Below are positions 9,264 through 15,457 of a stretch of DNA of 23,387 nucleotides, piece after piece (position 1 is the first letter of the stretch; each line of letters begins with the position of its first letter). Origin of the DNA: a virus; IMG/VR virus record IMGVR_UViG_3300024507_000245, positions 1 to 23,387 of that record; one strand, written 5' to 3'. Below the pieces are notes generated by a model, which was not told the DNA's origin, ran no database searches, and saw nothing but the letters and a program-made list of their open reading frames with translations. Made by a program: the position numbers and the translations under genes.

Positions 9264-9536
9264 GCCTTGTGCAATACCTGAAGTAACAGGTTCATCCTTA
9301 CGCTGTGATGGAGCATAGAGTTCTGTTATTGGTTCACGTGTTGCTGCTTGACGGACTTCTGTAGCAGTAGCACCGCGAACATCTGGTGTCTTTGCAAGAG
9401 GTTGCGCTTCTCTGAGCATTTTATTCTCAATACCTTGACCATAGTAATCTGATTGGAAATTGAGTTGATCTGTGCGTGTGGAAAATGGTCCAGGACCTGC
9501 GACTCCAGCCAACGGATTCATTGGTTGTTCAGCCAT
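9141..9536 (-). CDS. Portal-adjacent protein of unknown function, apparently frameshifted (131 aa as read)
   Basis: As read, the protein has 131 residues. The first 92 are polar and probably disordered (MAEQPMNPLAG to SGIAQGPG) and resemble small actinophage proteins that follow the portal. After residue 92 the sequence (LDQKFLVLDNRQ onward) looks unlike coding for the family. The frame one base back gives a regular helical ending that stops with TAA overlapping the next gene's ATG. The break falls on a CCTGG tandem duplication at 9254-9263. The original product was probably about 134 residues. The start ATG overlaps the end of the upstream gene by eight bases. Possible explanations are a real disrupting mutation, an assembly or sequencing error, or regulated frameshifting. 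I favour one of the first two. Confidence 0.6.
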   Translation of the reverse strand: MAEQPMNPLAGVAGPGPFSTRTDQLNFQSDYYGQGIENKMLREAQPLAKTPDVRGATATEVRQAATREPITELYAPSQRKDEPVTSGIAQGPGLDQKFLVLDNRQNRFHPSLPQWFNTIPMEKLLLYTSRP

Positions 9537-9747
9537 TGTTGTCCTCCATCTTCTCTAAATCTGATGTGAATTGTTCCCACACTCTGGAAACTTTTGTTTT
9601 TCTATTTGCGTTATACACTGCTAAATCTAATAATTCTGAAGTGAGCATCTCTATGGCTCTAACTATGTTTACTGCGAATCCTGATATGACTACTAAAAAA
9701 TCTGCGAAAGTGACAGAACGTGGTACATAGTCTTTATCTTCGTCCAC
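9529..9747 (-). CDS. Small conserved portal-adjacent protein (72 aa)
   Basis: I place the start at GTG 9747, preceded by GAAAGGA at good spacing; a TTG at 9762 has no such signal. The product is about 72 residues: an acidic N-terminus (DEDKDYVPRSVTFADF), a moderately hydrophobic helix (about residues 16-40, LVVISGFAVNIVRAIEML) and a charged C-terminal helix ending KMEDNNG. Short proteins with a YVP..VTF.DF opening and one or two helices are common between portal and capsid genes in actinophages. Their role is unknown to me. The hydrophobic helix is probably an amphipathic packing helix, though a membrane segment cannot be excluded. Confidence 0.6.
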   Translation of the reverse strand: MDEDKDYVPRSVTFADFLVVISGFAVNIVRAIEMLTSELLDLAVYNANRKTKVSRVWEQFTSDLEKMEDNNG

Positions 9748-9768
9748 GCTCTGTCCTTTCAAATAACA

Positions 9769-9900
9769 CTAAGCCTTCTTGCCTTTGCGAGCTTTGCCTG
9801 CATAGCCAAGTTCTAGCTTTCCGCCTTTTGGCATTGGAGCCTTCTTTGAGCCTTCAGTTGGCTTCTGGACCGAAGCCTTTGCGCGACCACCTTTTTTCAT
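9769..9900 (-). CDS. Lysine-rich basic mini-protein (43 aa)
   Basis: ATG at 9900 with a strong GGGAGGTG ribosome-binding site. The 43-residue product is very basic: KKGGRAK at the start, GSKKAPMPKGGK in the middle and GKARKGKKA at the end, with almost no acidic residues. It lies 12 bases downstream of the portal gene in the same operon. A nucleic-acid-binding role in the head is a reasonable guess from charge alone. No family was recognised. Confidence 0.7.
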   Translation of the reverse strand: MKKGGRAKASVQKPTEGSKKAPMPKGGKLELGYAGKARKGKKA

Positions 9901-9912
9901 ATTACACCTCCC

Positions 9913-11640
9913 TTACCCTGCAATAGATGCGAGTAGAGTTGCTATATCTGGACGAGCGCCAGCAGCAGGGGCCGCACCCATTTGTTCTGGAGTTGGCTGC
10001 GAGGCAGGAACGGGGGCCATACCTGCTGCTGGAACTTGTTCGCCCATTGGCACTTCTGGTTGTGGCTCTGGTGCAAACACCTTCTCCACGATTGTTTCTA
10101 ACTGTAAACCTTTTTGACGGCCCTTGATTACTTCGGCGATTCTGGAAACGATTTGAGAAGGATCTTGACCTTGTGCTGCAATCGCAGGAATAGCCTGGGC
10201 GTATTGAGCAACAGCAATACGAAGAGAATCGCGCATCTCTTCAATATCCACACGCTGTTCTTCTTGAGTGACATTTAGCTCCATTGGAATCTCACGACGT
10301 ACATAGTCGCGGCTTACAAGTTTATCGCTACGCATCTGTAGCAAAGCAATGATGGCATTGTTTGGATTCATACCAGACATAATGCCGTAACGAACATCTA
10401 CTCCATACTCACCAGCAATAGCCTTGCTTGGGATGTACTTCATATTGAATGGCGTACCATCATCAACGCCTTTGATTTCTTTGGTCATAGAGCCAAAGAT
10501 TTTCTCATCTGTTTCAAAGCAGAGAGAAACAAGTTCAGTAAATAGGCGTGCAAACTGTGCTTGTGCTGCACGAACCTGAGTATCAAAGCCAGCTTGTAGC
10601 GCTTGAACTCCACGACCTGTGATGATTGATGCGTCAATGTTACCTGAGCGTACTTCTGGATAACGAGCGCCAAGACGGAGTTCGCGTTCTAGTACACCAG
10701 ACTCTGTAAAGACTCCGTTAGGAAGTTCTAGCGGTACACGACGGATTGCTTGTGGATTAGCAGAACGCATAATCGCATCAGGACCGAGAGCAAGTTCTTG
10801 TACATCCTGCGGGATAGCAATAGGTGCCTGAATTGATTTCTCTGCTGCCTGAATTTGAAGAACAGCAAAGCGAGCACGAGCAAGTTGTACAGCCAAAATG
10901 TCATCGAACTGACCGCGTGCTTCTCCATCAATAGATGAACGGACAGCAACACGAGCCATACATTTGCCAGTTGGGTTTGGCAAGTTAGATAAAACTAAGT
11001 TCTCACGATCTGGCAAGAAGACAACATCTTGGTCTTTGTCGTGGTAACGAACCATTGAAATGTAAGGGCTGCCCATTGTGAAAGAAGTCTTAGGCATAAT
11101 CTGGGAAGCAAACTCTGGGTACTGCGATGCCAATGTTTCAGCATCAGTTTGAATAACCTGAGTCAAAGAAATTGTACGACCAAATCTATCAATCTCTGGG
11201 TAAACACCAAATGGATTGAGCAAGCGGATACGAGGATTGTTTGTCTCGTAATCCATCTCTACGATTGCTGGCAACATACCGTAGGTATTGAACCAATCAG
11301 CACCATTGTACATCTGGATTTGTAATTCTGACATTGAGATGTAATGGTTAGCGATACGGGTTCTAGTATCTGCGGCTTTACGTGCTGAGTCTGAAACCAT
11401 ATTGGTAGCAGCGCAGTTGAACGATGGAAGCGGAGCCATAACCTCAGCGAGGTCACGAGCTGCAACATCTACGAAGTTAGCAACGAGAGGCTTGGGATAT
11501 TCCTCTGAGAACATCGCAGGATAAACCTTGCTAATGTCACCTTGACGCACGGATAGCACGTCGCGCATACGCTGGTCGCGGGCAGCGTACTTCGTTTGAA
11601 GACGCGATACCTTAGCGACTACCTCTTTGACTGTAAGCAC
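9913..11640 (-). CDS. Portal protein
   Basis: Protein of 575 residues that forms the dodecameric DNA entry and exit channel at one capsid vertex and docks the terminase. Recognised from the N-terminal stretch ARDQRMRDVLSVRQGD and the following FVDVAARDLAEVMAPLPSF, from RYHDKDQDVVFLPDRENL near residue 200, and from SIITGRGVQALQAGFDTQ near residue 340, all characteristic of actinophage portals. The last 60 residues are Pro/Ala/Gln-rich and probably disordered. Start is GTG at 11640 with AGGAG upstream. It follows the terminase gene after nine bases, the standard order in tailed phages, and length is normal for the family. Confidence 0.93.
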   Translation of the reverse strand: MLTVKEVVAKVSRLQTKYAARDQRMRDVLSVRQGDISKVYPAMFSEEYPKPLVANFVDVAARDLAEVMAPLPSFNCAATNMVSDSARKAADTRTRIANHYISMSELQIQMYNGADWFNTYGMLPAIVEMDYETNNPRIRLLNPFGVYPEIDRFGRTISLTQVIQTDAETLASQYPEFASQIMPKTSFTMGSPYISMVRYHDKDQDVVFLPDRENLVLSNLPNPTGKCMARVAVRSSIDGEARGQFDDILAVQLARARFAVLQIQAAEKSIQAPIAIPQDVQELALGPDAIMRSANPQAIRRVPLELPNGVFTESGVLERELRLGARYPEVRSGNIDASIITGRGVQALQAGFDTQVRAAQAQFARLFTELVSLCFETDEKIFGSMTKEIKGVDDGTPFNMKYIPSKAIAGEYGVDVRYGIMSGMNPNNAIIALLQMRSDKLVSRDYVRREIPMELNVTQEEQRVDIEEMRDSLRIAVAQYAQAIPAIAAQGQDPSQIVSRIAEVIKGRQKGLQLETIVEKVFAPEPQPEVPMGEQVPAAGMAPVPASQPTPEQMGAAPAAGARPDIATLLASIAG

Positions 11641-11649
11641 TTGGTTCTC

Positions 11650-13509
11650 CTAGATGAACTGTCTGTCTTTTTCAGCAAGTAGTTCATCGATATTGATGAC
11701 CATTCGCTTGCCTTTTTCATAACGTGATAAGAATGGATTCTTGAGATGATGCGTCTGGTGAATGCCTTGGTTGAGCCATTCACGTACTTTGATTTCACAG
11801 AACCACAAGGCCATCACCATATCGGTCTTACCCTTAGTGGTAGGTGACCAGGTAATAAGTTGCTCTATCAAACTCTTGATATTTTCTGTCTGGTCAGATG
11901 GAAGATGAATCAGATTATCTCTGTGATGCTTTCCATCAGGTTGCTTGGTTCCAAAGAGTGTGGACATAGAAGCCACACCGAAACCTGCATCCCACTTGTT
12001 ATTACCAGTGTTGTGCTCTCTTAGGACAGTTCCTTTGGATGCAAGGAATTGTCTAATTCCCTCATCTTGCGTGAGAAAAGATTGAAAGGCGTTACGCTCC
12101 ACGATCCATTCCGATGGTGCATATACGTTAGTCCAATCGGTAATGAGTTGTCGGATTTGTGCAGGCGTAGGACGCGTAATCTTGATAGCGTCCACAATGT
12201 AGCGCTTATGAGAAGTCCTATCAACCGCATAACATACTGCCGCTGTGTCTCCGACCATTGCTGGGTCCAGTCCACAAACAAAACTGAAACCGTTGAGGTC
12301 TTTGGGATGACCTGGACTGCCAGGCACCAATCGACCTGCTTTTCGCATTCCATCAATGGAGCCTTTCACGCAGACTGGATCAAAGATTGCATCATCAGAT
12401 ATATCTTGCTGTTGATAAATCAAAGCCCACGTACTAGCGTCCATAGCCTGACGCTCGTTGTAAAGGTTGCGCCCATTCCATCTAGGCCACAAGCCTTCTT
12501 CTGTCTTCTGCTCTTCAGGTTGACCATCAAAGGGTTGGTCTGAATAAGGCCAGAGAGTGACCCACTTATCGGGGTTCTCATTGGCTTCCAATAGGGCTGG
12601 CATCGCTAAATAGGTCCAAGGGACAAGGCCACCAGGGTATCTATCGGGAGAACGTAGTTCTTTGTATAAATCTACAGCAGATACGCGGGTACCGATAACG
12701 ATGAGCTTGCCTGTCGGGTTGAGACGGGATCGTACATCTTGGGTAAGCCACTTGATCTGTCGTTCAAAGTCATTTGCGTTAGACAAGGTAACTGCGTCAT
12801 CTATCAGGATCATATCGGCACGTTTACCGTAAATCTGACCGCCGATACCGACTGCCTCGATATTTGGGTCCTTCTCAGATGACTCTCTGAGTTCATCACC
12901 GAAGGTGACGCGGGTAGCCTGCCAGGAGGCTGTCTTAGATTTGAACCCAACCCCAGCGGCATATGCCTGCTGTAGTTCTTCGTACATTGGATGCGTCAGT
13001 CGCTGCTTGATAGCATAAAGGAAGTCTGCGGCTAGACGCTGGGTTTGGGAAACTATGAGAACTCTAAAGTTCGGGTTATTGACAATCTTCCACGTAACGT
13101 AGTCAACGGTGACCGTAATCGACTTGGCGTGGTTGGGAGGAATGTTGATAAGGATACGGTTATCTGCCAGACCCTTTTCGTACTTCATTGACGGATGGAG
13201 CCAACTGGGGTCTCTGCCTTCAATAACATCTATCAGGTTCTGCTGATGTGGAAAGGTTCTGGAACGCAGGAAGCGTTCACGGAACTGAGCAAAGGTCAGT
13301 TCATCTAAGGTCTTCTCTATAAAGGAAGCCCCACGTAAACCTAGGCGGGTTCTATCAACTTTATCTTTGAAAGCGGGATCGGTACGGCGGTAATACTCAT
13401 AGGACTTGTAGCTCTTACCAGCAGAAGCGACAGCCTGCTCTACCGTCATACCTTCTGCGATAGCAGATAGGATAACTCGCTTGGCTATATCGGAGGTATT
13501 CTCTGGCAT
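11650..13509 (-). CDS. terL: Terminase large subunit
   Basis: Protein of 619 residues, the ATP-driven motor and nuclease for DNA packaging. Walker A-like PPNHAKS is at about residues 124-130, Walker B MILIDD at 233-238 and a coupling motif VIGTR at 271-275. The C-terminal RNase H-like nuclease has D415 (GLDPA), E471 (VERNAF) and D563 (KTDMVMA) as likely metal ligands. The N-terminal 50 residues (VEQAVASAGKSYKSYEYYRR) resemble a helix-turn-helix that may serve the DNA-recognition role of a small subunit. No separate small-subunit gene is seen nearby. ATG at 13509 follows TTAGGATG. It is the first gene of the leftward virion operon. Confidence 0.95.
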   Translation of the reverse strand: MPENTSDIAKRVILSAIAEGMTVEQAVASAGKSYKSYEYYRRTDPAFKDKVDRTRLGLRGASFIEKTLDELTFAQFRERFLRSRTFPHQQNLIDVIEGRDPSWLHPSMKYEKGLADNRILINIPPNHAKSITVTVDYVTWKIVNNPNFRVLIVSQTQRLAADFLYAIKQRLTHPMYEELQQAYAAGVGFKSKTASWQATRVTFGDELRESSEKDPNIEAVGIGGQIYGKRADMILIDDAVTLSNANDFERQIKWLTQDVRSRLNPTGKLIVIGTRVSAVDLYKELRSPDRYPGGLVPWTYLAMPALLEANENPDKWVTLWPYSDQPFDGQPEEQKTEEGLWPRWNGRNLYNERQAMDASTWALIYQQQDISDDAIFDPVCVKGSIDGMRKAGRLVPGSPGHPKDLNGFSFVCGLDPAMVGDTAAVCYAVDRTSHKRYIVDAIKITRPTPAQIRQLITDWTNVYAPSEWIVERNAFQSFLTQDEGIRQFLASKGTVLREHNTGNNKWDAGFGVASMSTLFGTKQPDGKHHRDNLIHLPSDQTENIKSLIEQLITWSPTTKGKTDMVMALWFCEIKVREWLNQGIHQTHHLKNPFLSRYEKGKRMVINIDELLAEKDRQFI

Positions 13510-13527
13510 TTCATCCTAACGGGTTCT

Positions 13528-13540
13528 GGGCAGAATACAC
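13528..13540 (-). promoter_or_regulatory. Candidate leftward promoter element before the terminase gene
   Basis: On the minus strand GTGTATTCTGCCC lies 19 bases before the terminase ATG. It resembles GTGTTATTCTGCTCC at the candidate rightward promoter near 14228, including a following AACC(C)GT. TATTCT could be a -10 element. No clear -35 hexamer is visible, so an extended or non-housekeeping promoter would be needed. Confidence 0.35.
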
Positions 13541-13546
13541 CCAACT

Positions 13547-13569
13547 AAAAGAGGCTCCGCTTGAGCCTC
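13547..13569 (-). terminator. Stem-loop terminator upstream of the terminase promoter (minus strand)
   Basis: GAGGCTC (13551-13557) pairs with GAGCCTC (13563-13569) around a five-base loop. On the minus strand the stem is followed by TTTT. It would stop leftward transcripts arriving from the origin region just before the presumed terminase promoter. Confidence 0.6.
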
Positions 13570-13586
13570 ATCATACGATTCGGCCT

Positions 13587-13672
13587 CGCTCCGCTAGGAG
13601 CGCTCACTGCTACCTCCCTAACGGGCGTAGCGTGAGCGTAGCGTCGCAAATGCCAGTGCGCCCCGCATTTGC
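13587..13672. repeat. Cluster of stem-loops and a direct repeat beside the terminase gene
   Basis: Three elements lie in tandem. CGCTCC/GGAGCG (13587-13592 and 13597-13602) form a six-base stem with a GCTA loop. GCGTAGCGT occurs twice, at 13625-13633 and 13636-13644, eleven bases apart. GCAAATGC (13646-13653) pairs perfectly with GCATTTGC (13665-13672). Such an array next to a terminase gene could be a packaging recognition site or a regulatory region. The sequence alone does not decide. Confidence 0.5.
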
Positions 13673-13695
13673 TCCTCTATACTGTATTAGGCAGG

Positions 13696-13723
13696 AAAAA
13701 AAAGCGGTTTCCCGCTTTTCTTT
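13696..13723. terminator. Bidirectional intrinsic terminator
   Basis: AAAAGCGG (13700-13707) pairs with CCGCTTTT (13712-13719) around TTTC. A-rich sequence flanks the left side and T-rich sequence the right side, so the structure can end transcription in both directions. It separates the leftward structural promoter area from the origin area. Confidence 0.8.
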
Positions 13724-13739
13724 CAAAAATCTTTATATT

Positions 13740-13755
13740 TGTGACTAACGTCACA
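13740..13755. promoter_or_regulatory. Perfect CRP/FNR-type operator (TGTGA-N6-TCACA)
   Basis: TGTGACTAACGTCACA matches the CRP-family consensus TGTGA-N6-TCACA at all ten fixed bases. In Actinobacteria this motif is bound by the cAMP receptor protein or GlxR. It lies at the A+T-rich edge of the origin region, next to TATAACTATACAAT, which offers -10-like hexamers without an ideal -35. The match is seen directly; binding is inferred. Confidence 0.65.
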
Positions 13756-13767
13756 GATATAACTATA

Positions 13768-13785
13768 CAATACGGACAATACGGA
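13768..13785. repeat. Tandem 9-bp direct repeat CAATACGGA
   Basis: Two exact, adjacent copies of CAATACGGA sit between the CRP-type site and the inverted repeats. Short tandem repeats beside DnaA boxes occur in origin unwinding regions. Only two copies are present, so this is weak evidence of function. Confidence 0.6.
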
Positions 13786-13792
13786 AAATGGA

Positions 13793-13828
13793 TCCACTTT
13801 AGTGGAGATATTTGTAGTGGGTACTACA
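13793..13828. promoter_or_regulatory. Two operator-like palindromes
   Basis: TCCACT-TT-AGTGGA (13793-13806) and TGTAGT-GGGT-ACTACA (13813-13828) are perfect six-base inverted repeats whose centres are about 21 bp apart, i.e. two helical turns. Both could bind dimeric regulators on one DNA face. No known operator consensus was recognised. Confidence 0.5.
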
Positions 13829-13833
13829 GACGG

Positions 13834-13860
13834 CCCCACGCGTGCGTAAAAAGCGTGGGG
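13834..13860. repeat. G+C-rich stem-loop beside the DnaA boxes
   Basis: CCCCACGC (13834-13841) pairs with GCGTGGGG (13853-13860) around an 11-base loop. The plus-strand sequence after the stem contains five T residues (13865-13869), so it could act as a terminator, but it also directly abuts the first DnaA box. Confidence 0.55.
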
Positions 13861-13865
13861 TAGGT

Positions 13866-13909
13866 TTTTCCACAGGTCTATCCACAGGTGTGGATAACCT
13901 TGTGGATAA
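13866..13909. other. Candidate replication origin: four DnaA boxes in a dyad
   Basis: TTTTCCACA (13866-13874) and CTATCCACA (13878-13886) each match the DnaA box TTATCCACA at eight of nine bases. TGTGGATAA (13889-13897 and 13901-13909) are perfect inverted copies. Boxes are 12 bp apart within each pair, and the pairs face each other around a centre at 13887-13888. An A+T-rich segment (13725-13790) lies nearby as a possible unwinding element. Host DnaA binding here would start or modulate phage replication. The plus-strand operon starts 380 bp to the right and the primase/helicase operon lies further right. Confidence 0.75.
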
Positions 13910-13917
13910 CTTAGCGT

Positions 13918-13944
13918 GGGGGATAGTGGGGGAAAGTGGTGGGG
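13918..13944 (+). other. G-rich tract next to the DnaA boxes
   Basis: Runs GGGGG (13918-13922), GGGGG (13928-13932), GG (13938-13939) and GGGG (13941-13944) lie nine bases after the last DnaA box. They could form a weak or two-layer G-quadruplex when single-stranded, or give strand asymmetry to the origin. Confidence 0.4.
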
Positions 13945-14013
13945 CTGACTACCCCTTCGGCGCTCTCTCTCACCTAACAATTCTTTTCTCGCCACTAATA
14001 AACGCCTGCAATT

Positions 14014-14167
14014 CCAGGCCGCTTTCACTGTCTCCAGCTTCCGCGCCGCCGCTGGATCTAGGCCATTACCCACCAGGCTTTCACTCTTTCGCCTGGTCCC
14101 TGGATCTTCCAGGCCTGGACCCTGGAAAGCTACGGCCCTGGCGCTTCCTTGGATCCGACAGGCCTGG
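14014..14167. repeat. Dense CCWGG cluster with nested palindromes
   Basis: Nine CCAGG/CCTGG pentamers start at 14014, 14073, 14092, 14099, 14109, 14114, 14121, 14137 and 14163. About 0.3 would be expected by chance in 154 bp. They form nested palindromes, including TCCAGGCCTGGA (14108-14119). CTGGAAAG recurs at 14122 and 14182. The segment could fold as RNA or be a protein-binding or methylation-rich site. No coding frame explains it. Confidence 0.6.
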
Positions 14168-14207
14168 CAGCTTCCGACACGCTGGAAAGAAAAGAATGCG
14201 GCCCCTA

Positions 14208-14236
14208 TTGCCTAGGGTAGGCTCCCGTGTTATTCT
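14208..14236 (+). promoter_or_regulatory. Candidate promoter of the rightward operon
   Basis: TTGCCT (14208-14213) and TATTCT (14231-14236) are separated by exactly 17 bp, four of six matches each to the sigma-70 consensus. It lies 55 bp before the first rightward gene. Transcription from about 14243 would place the stem-loop at 14247-14266 at the very 5-prime end of the mRNA. Confidence 0.5.
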
Positions 14237-14246
14237 GCTCCTAACC

Positions 14247-14266
14247 GTGAGCGCTCCCGCGCTTAC
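14247..14266 (+). promoter_or_regulatory. 5-prime leader stem-loop of the rightward operon
   Basis: GTGAGCGC pairs with GCGCTTAC (one G-U pair) around TCCC. Placed just downstream of the candidate promoter, it may protect the mRNA 5-prime end. It is followed by the GA-rich ribosome-binding segment AAAAGAGAGCTAAAAGA before the ATG. Confidence 0.5.
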
Positions 14267-14290
14267 ACCGTAGAAAAGAGAGCTAAAAGA

Positions 14291-14734
14291 ATGAATACAG
14301 AGACAGAAAAAAAGATCACTTTCGCTTGCACGTGTAACGGCTGCCGCCGCGTGCTGCCTATTGTTAGCCGCGCCTATCACCAGGGAGAACACTATCTCGA
14401 CAGCGTGACAGAAGGCCATTTTTTTAGTCCCGACACTATGCGCTTCTTTAGGTCCAAAATCTCCCACGTGGCCCTATTGAAAGAAGCGGGCGAAAGTGAT
14501 GAAGGCCTGGCCGTAATACTGTCCAATAAGAGAGACAGCGACACGCCACGCGAATATGAGCTGGTGACGATTTGTAAATGGGGACATATAACCAGGGAGC
14601 ACGAAGATTATTCGATCAAGTATTACGACAGCCTACGCCAGGCGCGTAAAGCCCTGGATGTTGCTACCTATCCGACAGGCTGCACGTGTCACGGCTGCAC
14701 GCTGGACCTATCAGAGAGAGCGCAATTAGATTAG
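14291..14734 (+). CDS. Unknown protein with terminal CxCxxC motifs (147 aa)
   Basis: First gene of the rightward operon, 147 residues. It carries matching cysteine motifs at both ends: C13-T-C15-N-G-C18 and C131-T-C133-H-G-C136. Between them is a domain with GHFFSPDTMRFFRSK (residues 42-56) and DYSIKYYDSLRQARKAL, a pattern I associate with small actinophage proteins of unknown function that open with an F-F-S-x-D-T motif. The paired cysteines could jointly hold one zinc or iron-sulfur centre. The leader has a GA-rich sequence rather than a canonical GGAGG. Codons are richer in G+C than those of the structural genes. Confidence 0.8.
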   Translation: MNTETEKKITFACTCNGCRRVLPIVSRAYHQGEHYLDSVTEGHFFSPDTMRFFRSKISHVALLKEAGESDEGLAVILSNKRDSDTPREYELVTICKWGHITREHEDYSIKYYDSLRQARKALDVATYPTGCTCHGCTLDLSERAQLD

Positions 14735-14746
14735 GCCTGGACTATG

Positions 14747-14809
14747 GCGCACGGTATCCCGTGCGCTGTGGCCTATGCCTAACCGCTAGGCCCTGGCAGA
14801 TCGCCAGGG
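14747..14809 (+). repeat. Paired hairpins in intergenic leader A
   Basis: GCGCACGG (14747-14754) pairs with CCGTGCGC (14759-14766) around TATC. CCCTGGC (14791-14797) pairs with GCCAGGG (14803-14809) around AGATC. The GA-rich leader and the ATG of the clamp-like gene follow. Neither stem has a U-run, so simple termination is unlikely. Confidence 0.6.
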
Positions 14810-14830
14810 AATAAAGAAAGAGAGAAAGCA

Positions 14831-15439
14831 ATGAGCACAATTACAGAGAAGAAAGCAGACACGCTTACCGTAAGCGCGGAAAGCGTGCGCGAGCTATTAG
14901 CTGGCGCTGCTACCCAGGCCCACACGAAGGAAGATCTCCCCGCGTTGAATTGCGTGAAGATATACAGCGAGAGCGGCAGGCTGTACGCTGTCGCAACGGA
15001 CCGCTATCGTCTAATTGAAGGCAGCGTGGAAAGTGAAGGAGAGCTAGGCGAGACGATCCTACGCCTGGCAGATATAAAGCGGATCCTGGACCTATTGAAG
15101 GCTAAGAGCCTGGACCGTATGCCTGTCACAATAAACCGCGTCGGAGATCTCGTAAGCGTGGCAGTGGCAGGCGATAGTCTCACGGCCCGCACGTGGGACT
15201 GCAATTACCCGCCGCACGCTCAATTATTCCAGGCTGGCGATCCCGTTGCAGTGGATAAAATTACTTTCAACCCTGCATTCTTCGCCGATTATGCGAAAGT
15301 GGAGAAGCTGGCAGGCCGCAAGGGATCTGCTGGCGTGACTGTCTCCTTCTATGGCGAGCGGAAGCCTATCGGGATACACCTAAACGGGGAGAAAGTGGCC
15401 TGGCGTGCGCTGCTAATGCCTATGCGTACGCAGGCTTAG
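14831..15439 (+). CDS. Shortened DNA polymerase sliding-clamp-like protein (DnaN-like, 202 aa)
   Basis: DnaN clamps encircle DNA and tether polymerase. This 202-residue protein matches clamp signatures: LPALN.VKI, then ATDRYRL (55-61), the position of ATDxxRL in DnaN domain 2; FNPAFF (146-151), like FNPxYL of domain 3; and a clamp-like end LLMPMR (194-199). Bacterial DnaN is about 370-400 residues in three domains. By alignment in the head, this one has about three half-domain repeats, so domain 1 and half of domain 3 appear absent. It may form an unusual ring, bind the host clamp, or recruit host clamp-binding proteins. It is preceded by leader A and a GA-rich ribosome-binding site. Confidence 0.75.
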   Translation: MSTITEKKADTLTVSAESVRELLAGAATQAHTKEDLPALNCVKIYSESGRLYAVATDRYRLIEGSVESEGELGETILRLADIKRILDLLKAKSLDRMPVTINRVGDLVSVAVAGDSLTARTWDCNYPPHAQLFQAGDPVAVDKITFNPAFFADYAKVEKLAGRKGSAGVTVSFYGERKPIGIHLNGEKVAWRALLMPMRTQA

Positions 15440-15457
15440 GGCTTAGGCGCGGACTGT

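Larger units (their letters stand above)
13510..14290. other. 780-bp divergent regulatory and origin-like region, no gene
   Basis: No convincing coding frame exists here. The left half (13528-13723) holds stem-loops, a direct repeat and two terminator-like structures. The middle (13725-13945) holds an A+T-rich stretch, operator-like palindromes, four DnaA boxes and a G-rich tract. The right half (13950-14290) is G+C-rich and packed with CCWGG sites, ending in a candidate rightward promoter. The two transcription arms diverge from it. It looks like a joint origin, promoter and possibly packaging region. Individual elements are listed separately. Confidence 0.75.

Noticed and set aside
13842-14273. 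Open frame of 143 codons on the plus strand
   Set aside because: It runs through the DnaA boxes, G-rich tract and CCWGG cluster, has Pro/Leu/Ser-rich sequence with no family resemblance, and lacks a ribosome-binding site. Openness follows from high G+C and few stops.
13510-14290. tRNA or other known RNA gene in the gene-free region
   Set aside because: Inspected for cloverleaf arms and T-loop sequence; hairpins are present but none fit a tRNA, and no known riboswitch pattern was recognised.
14081-14467. Open frame of 128 codons on the minus strand
   Set aside because: It lies opposite the well-supported 147-residue gene and the CCWGG cluster. The protein is Cys/Ser/Arg-rich without recognisable features.
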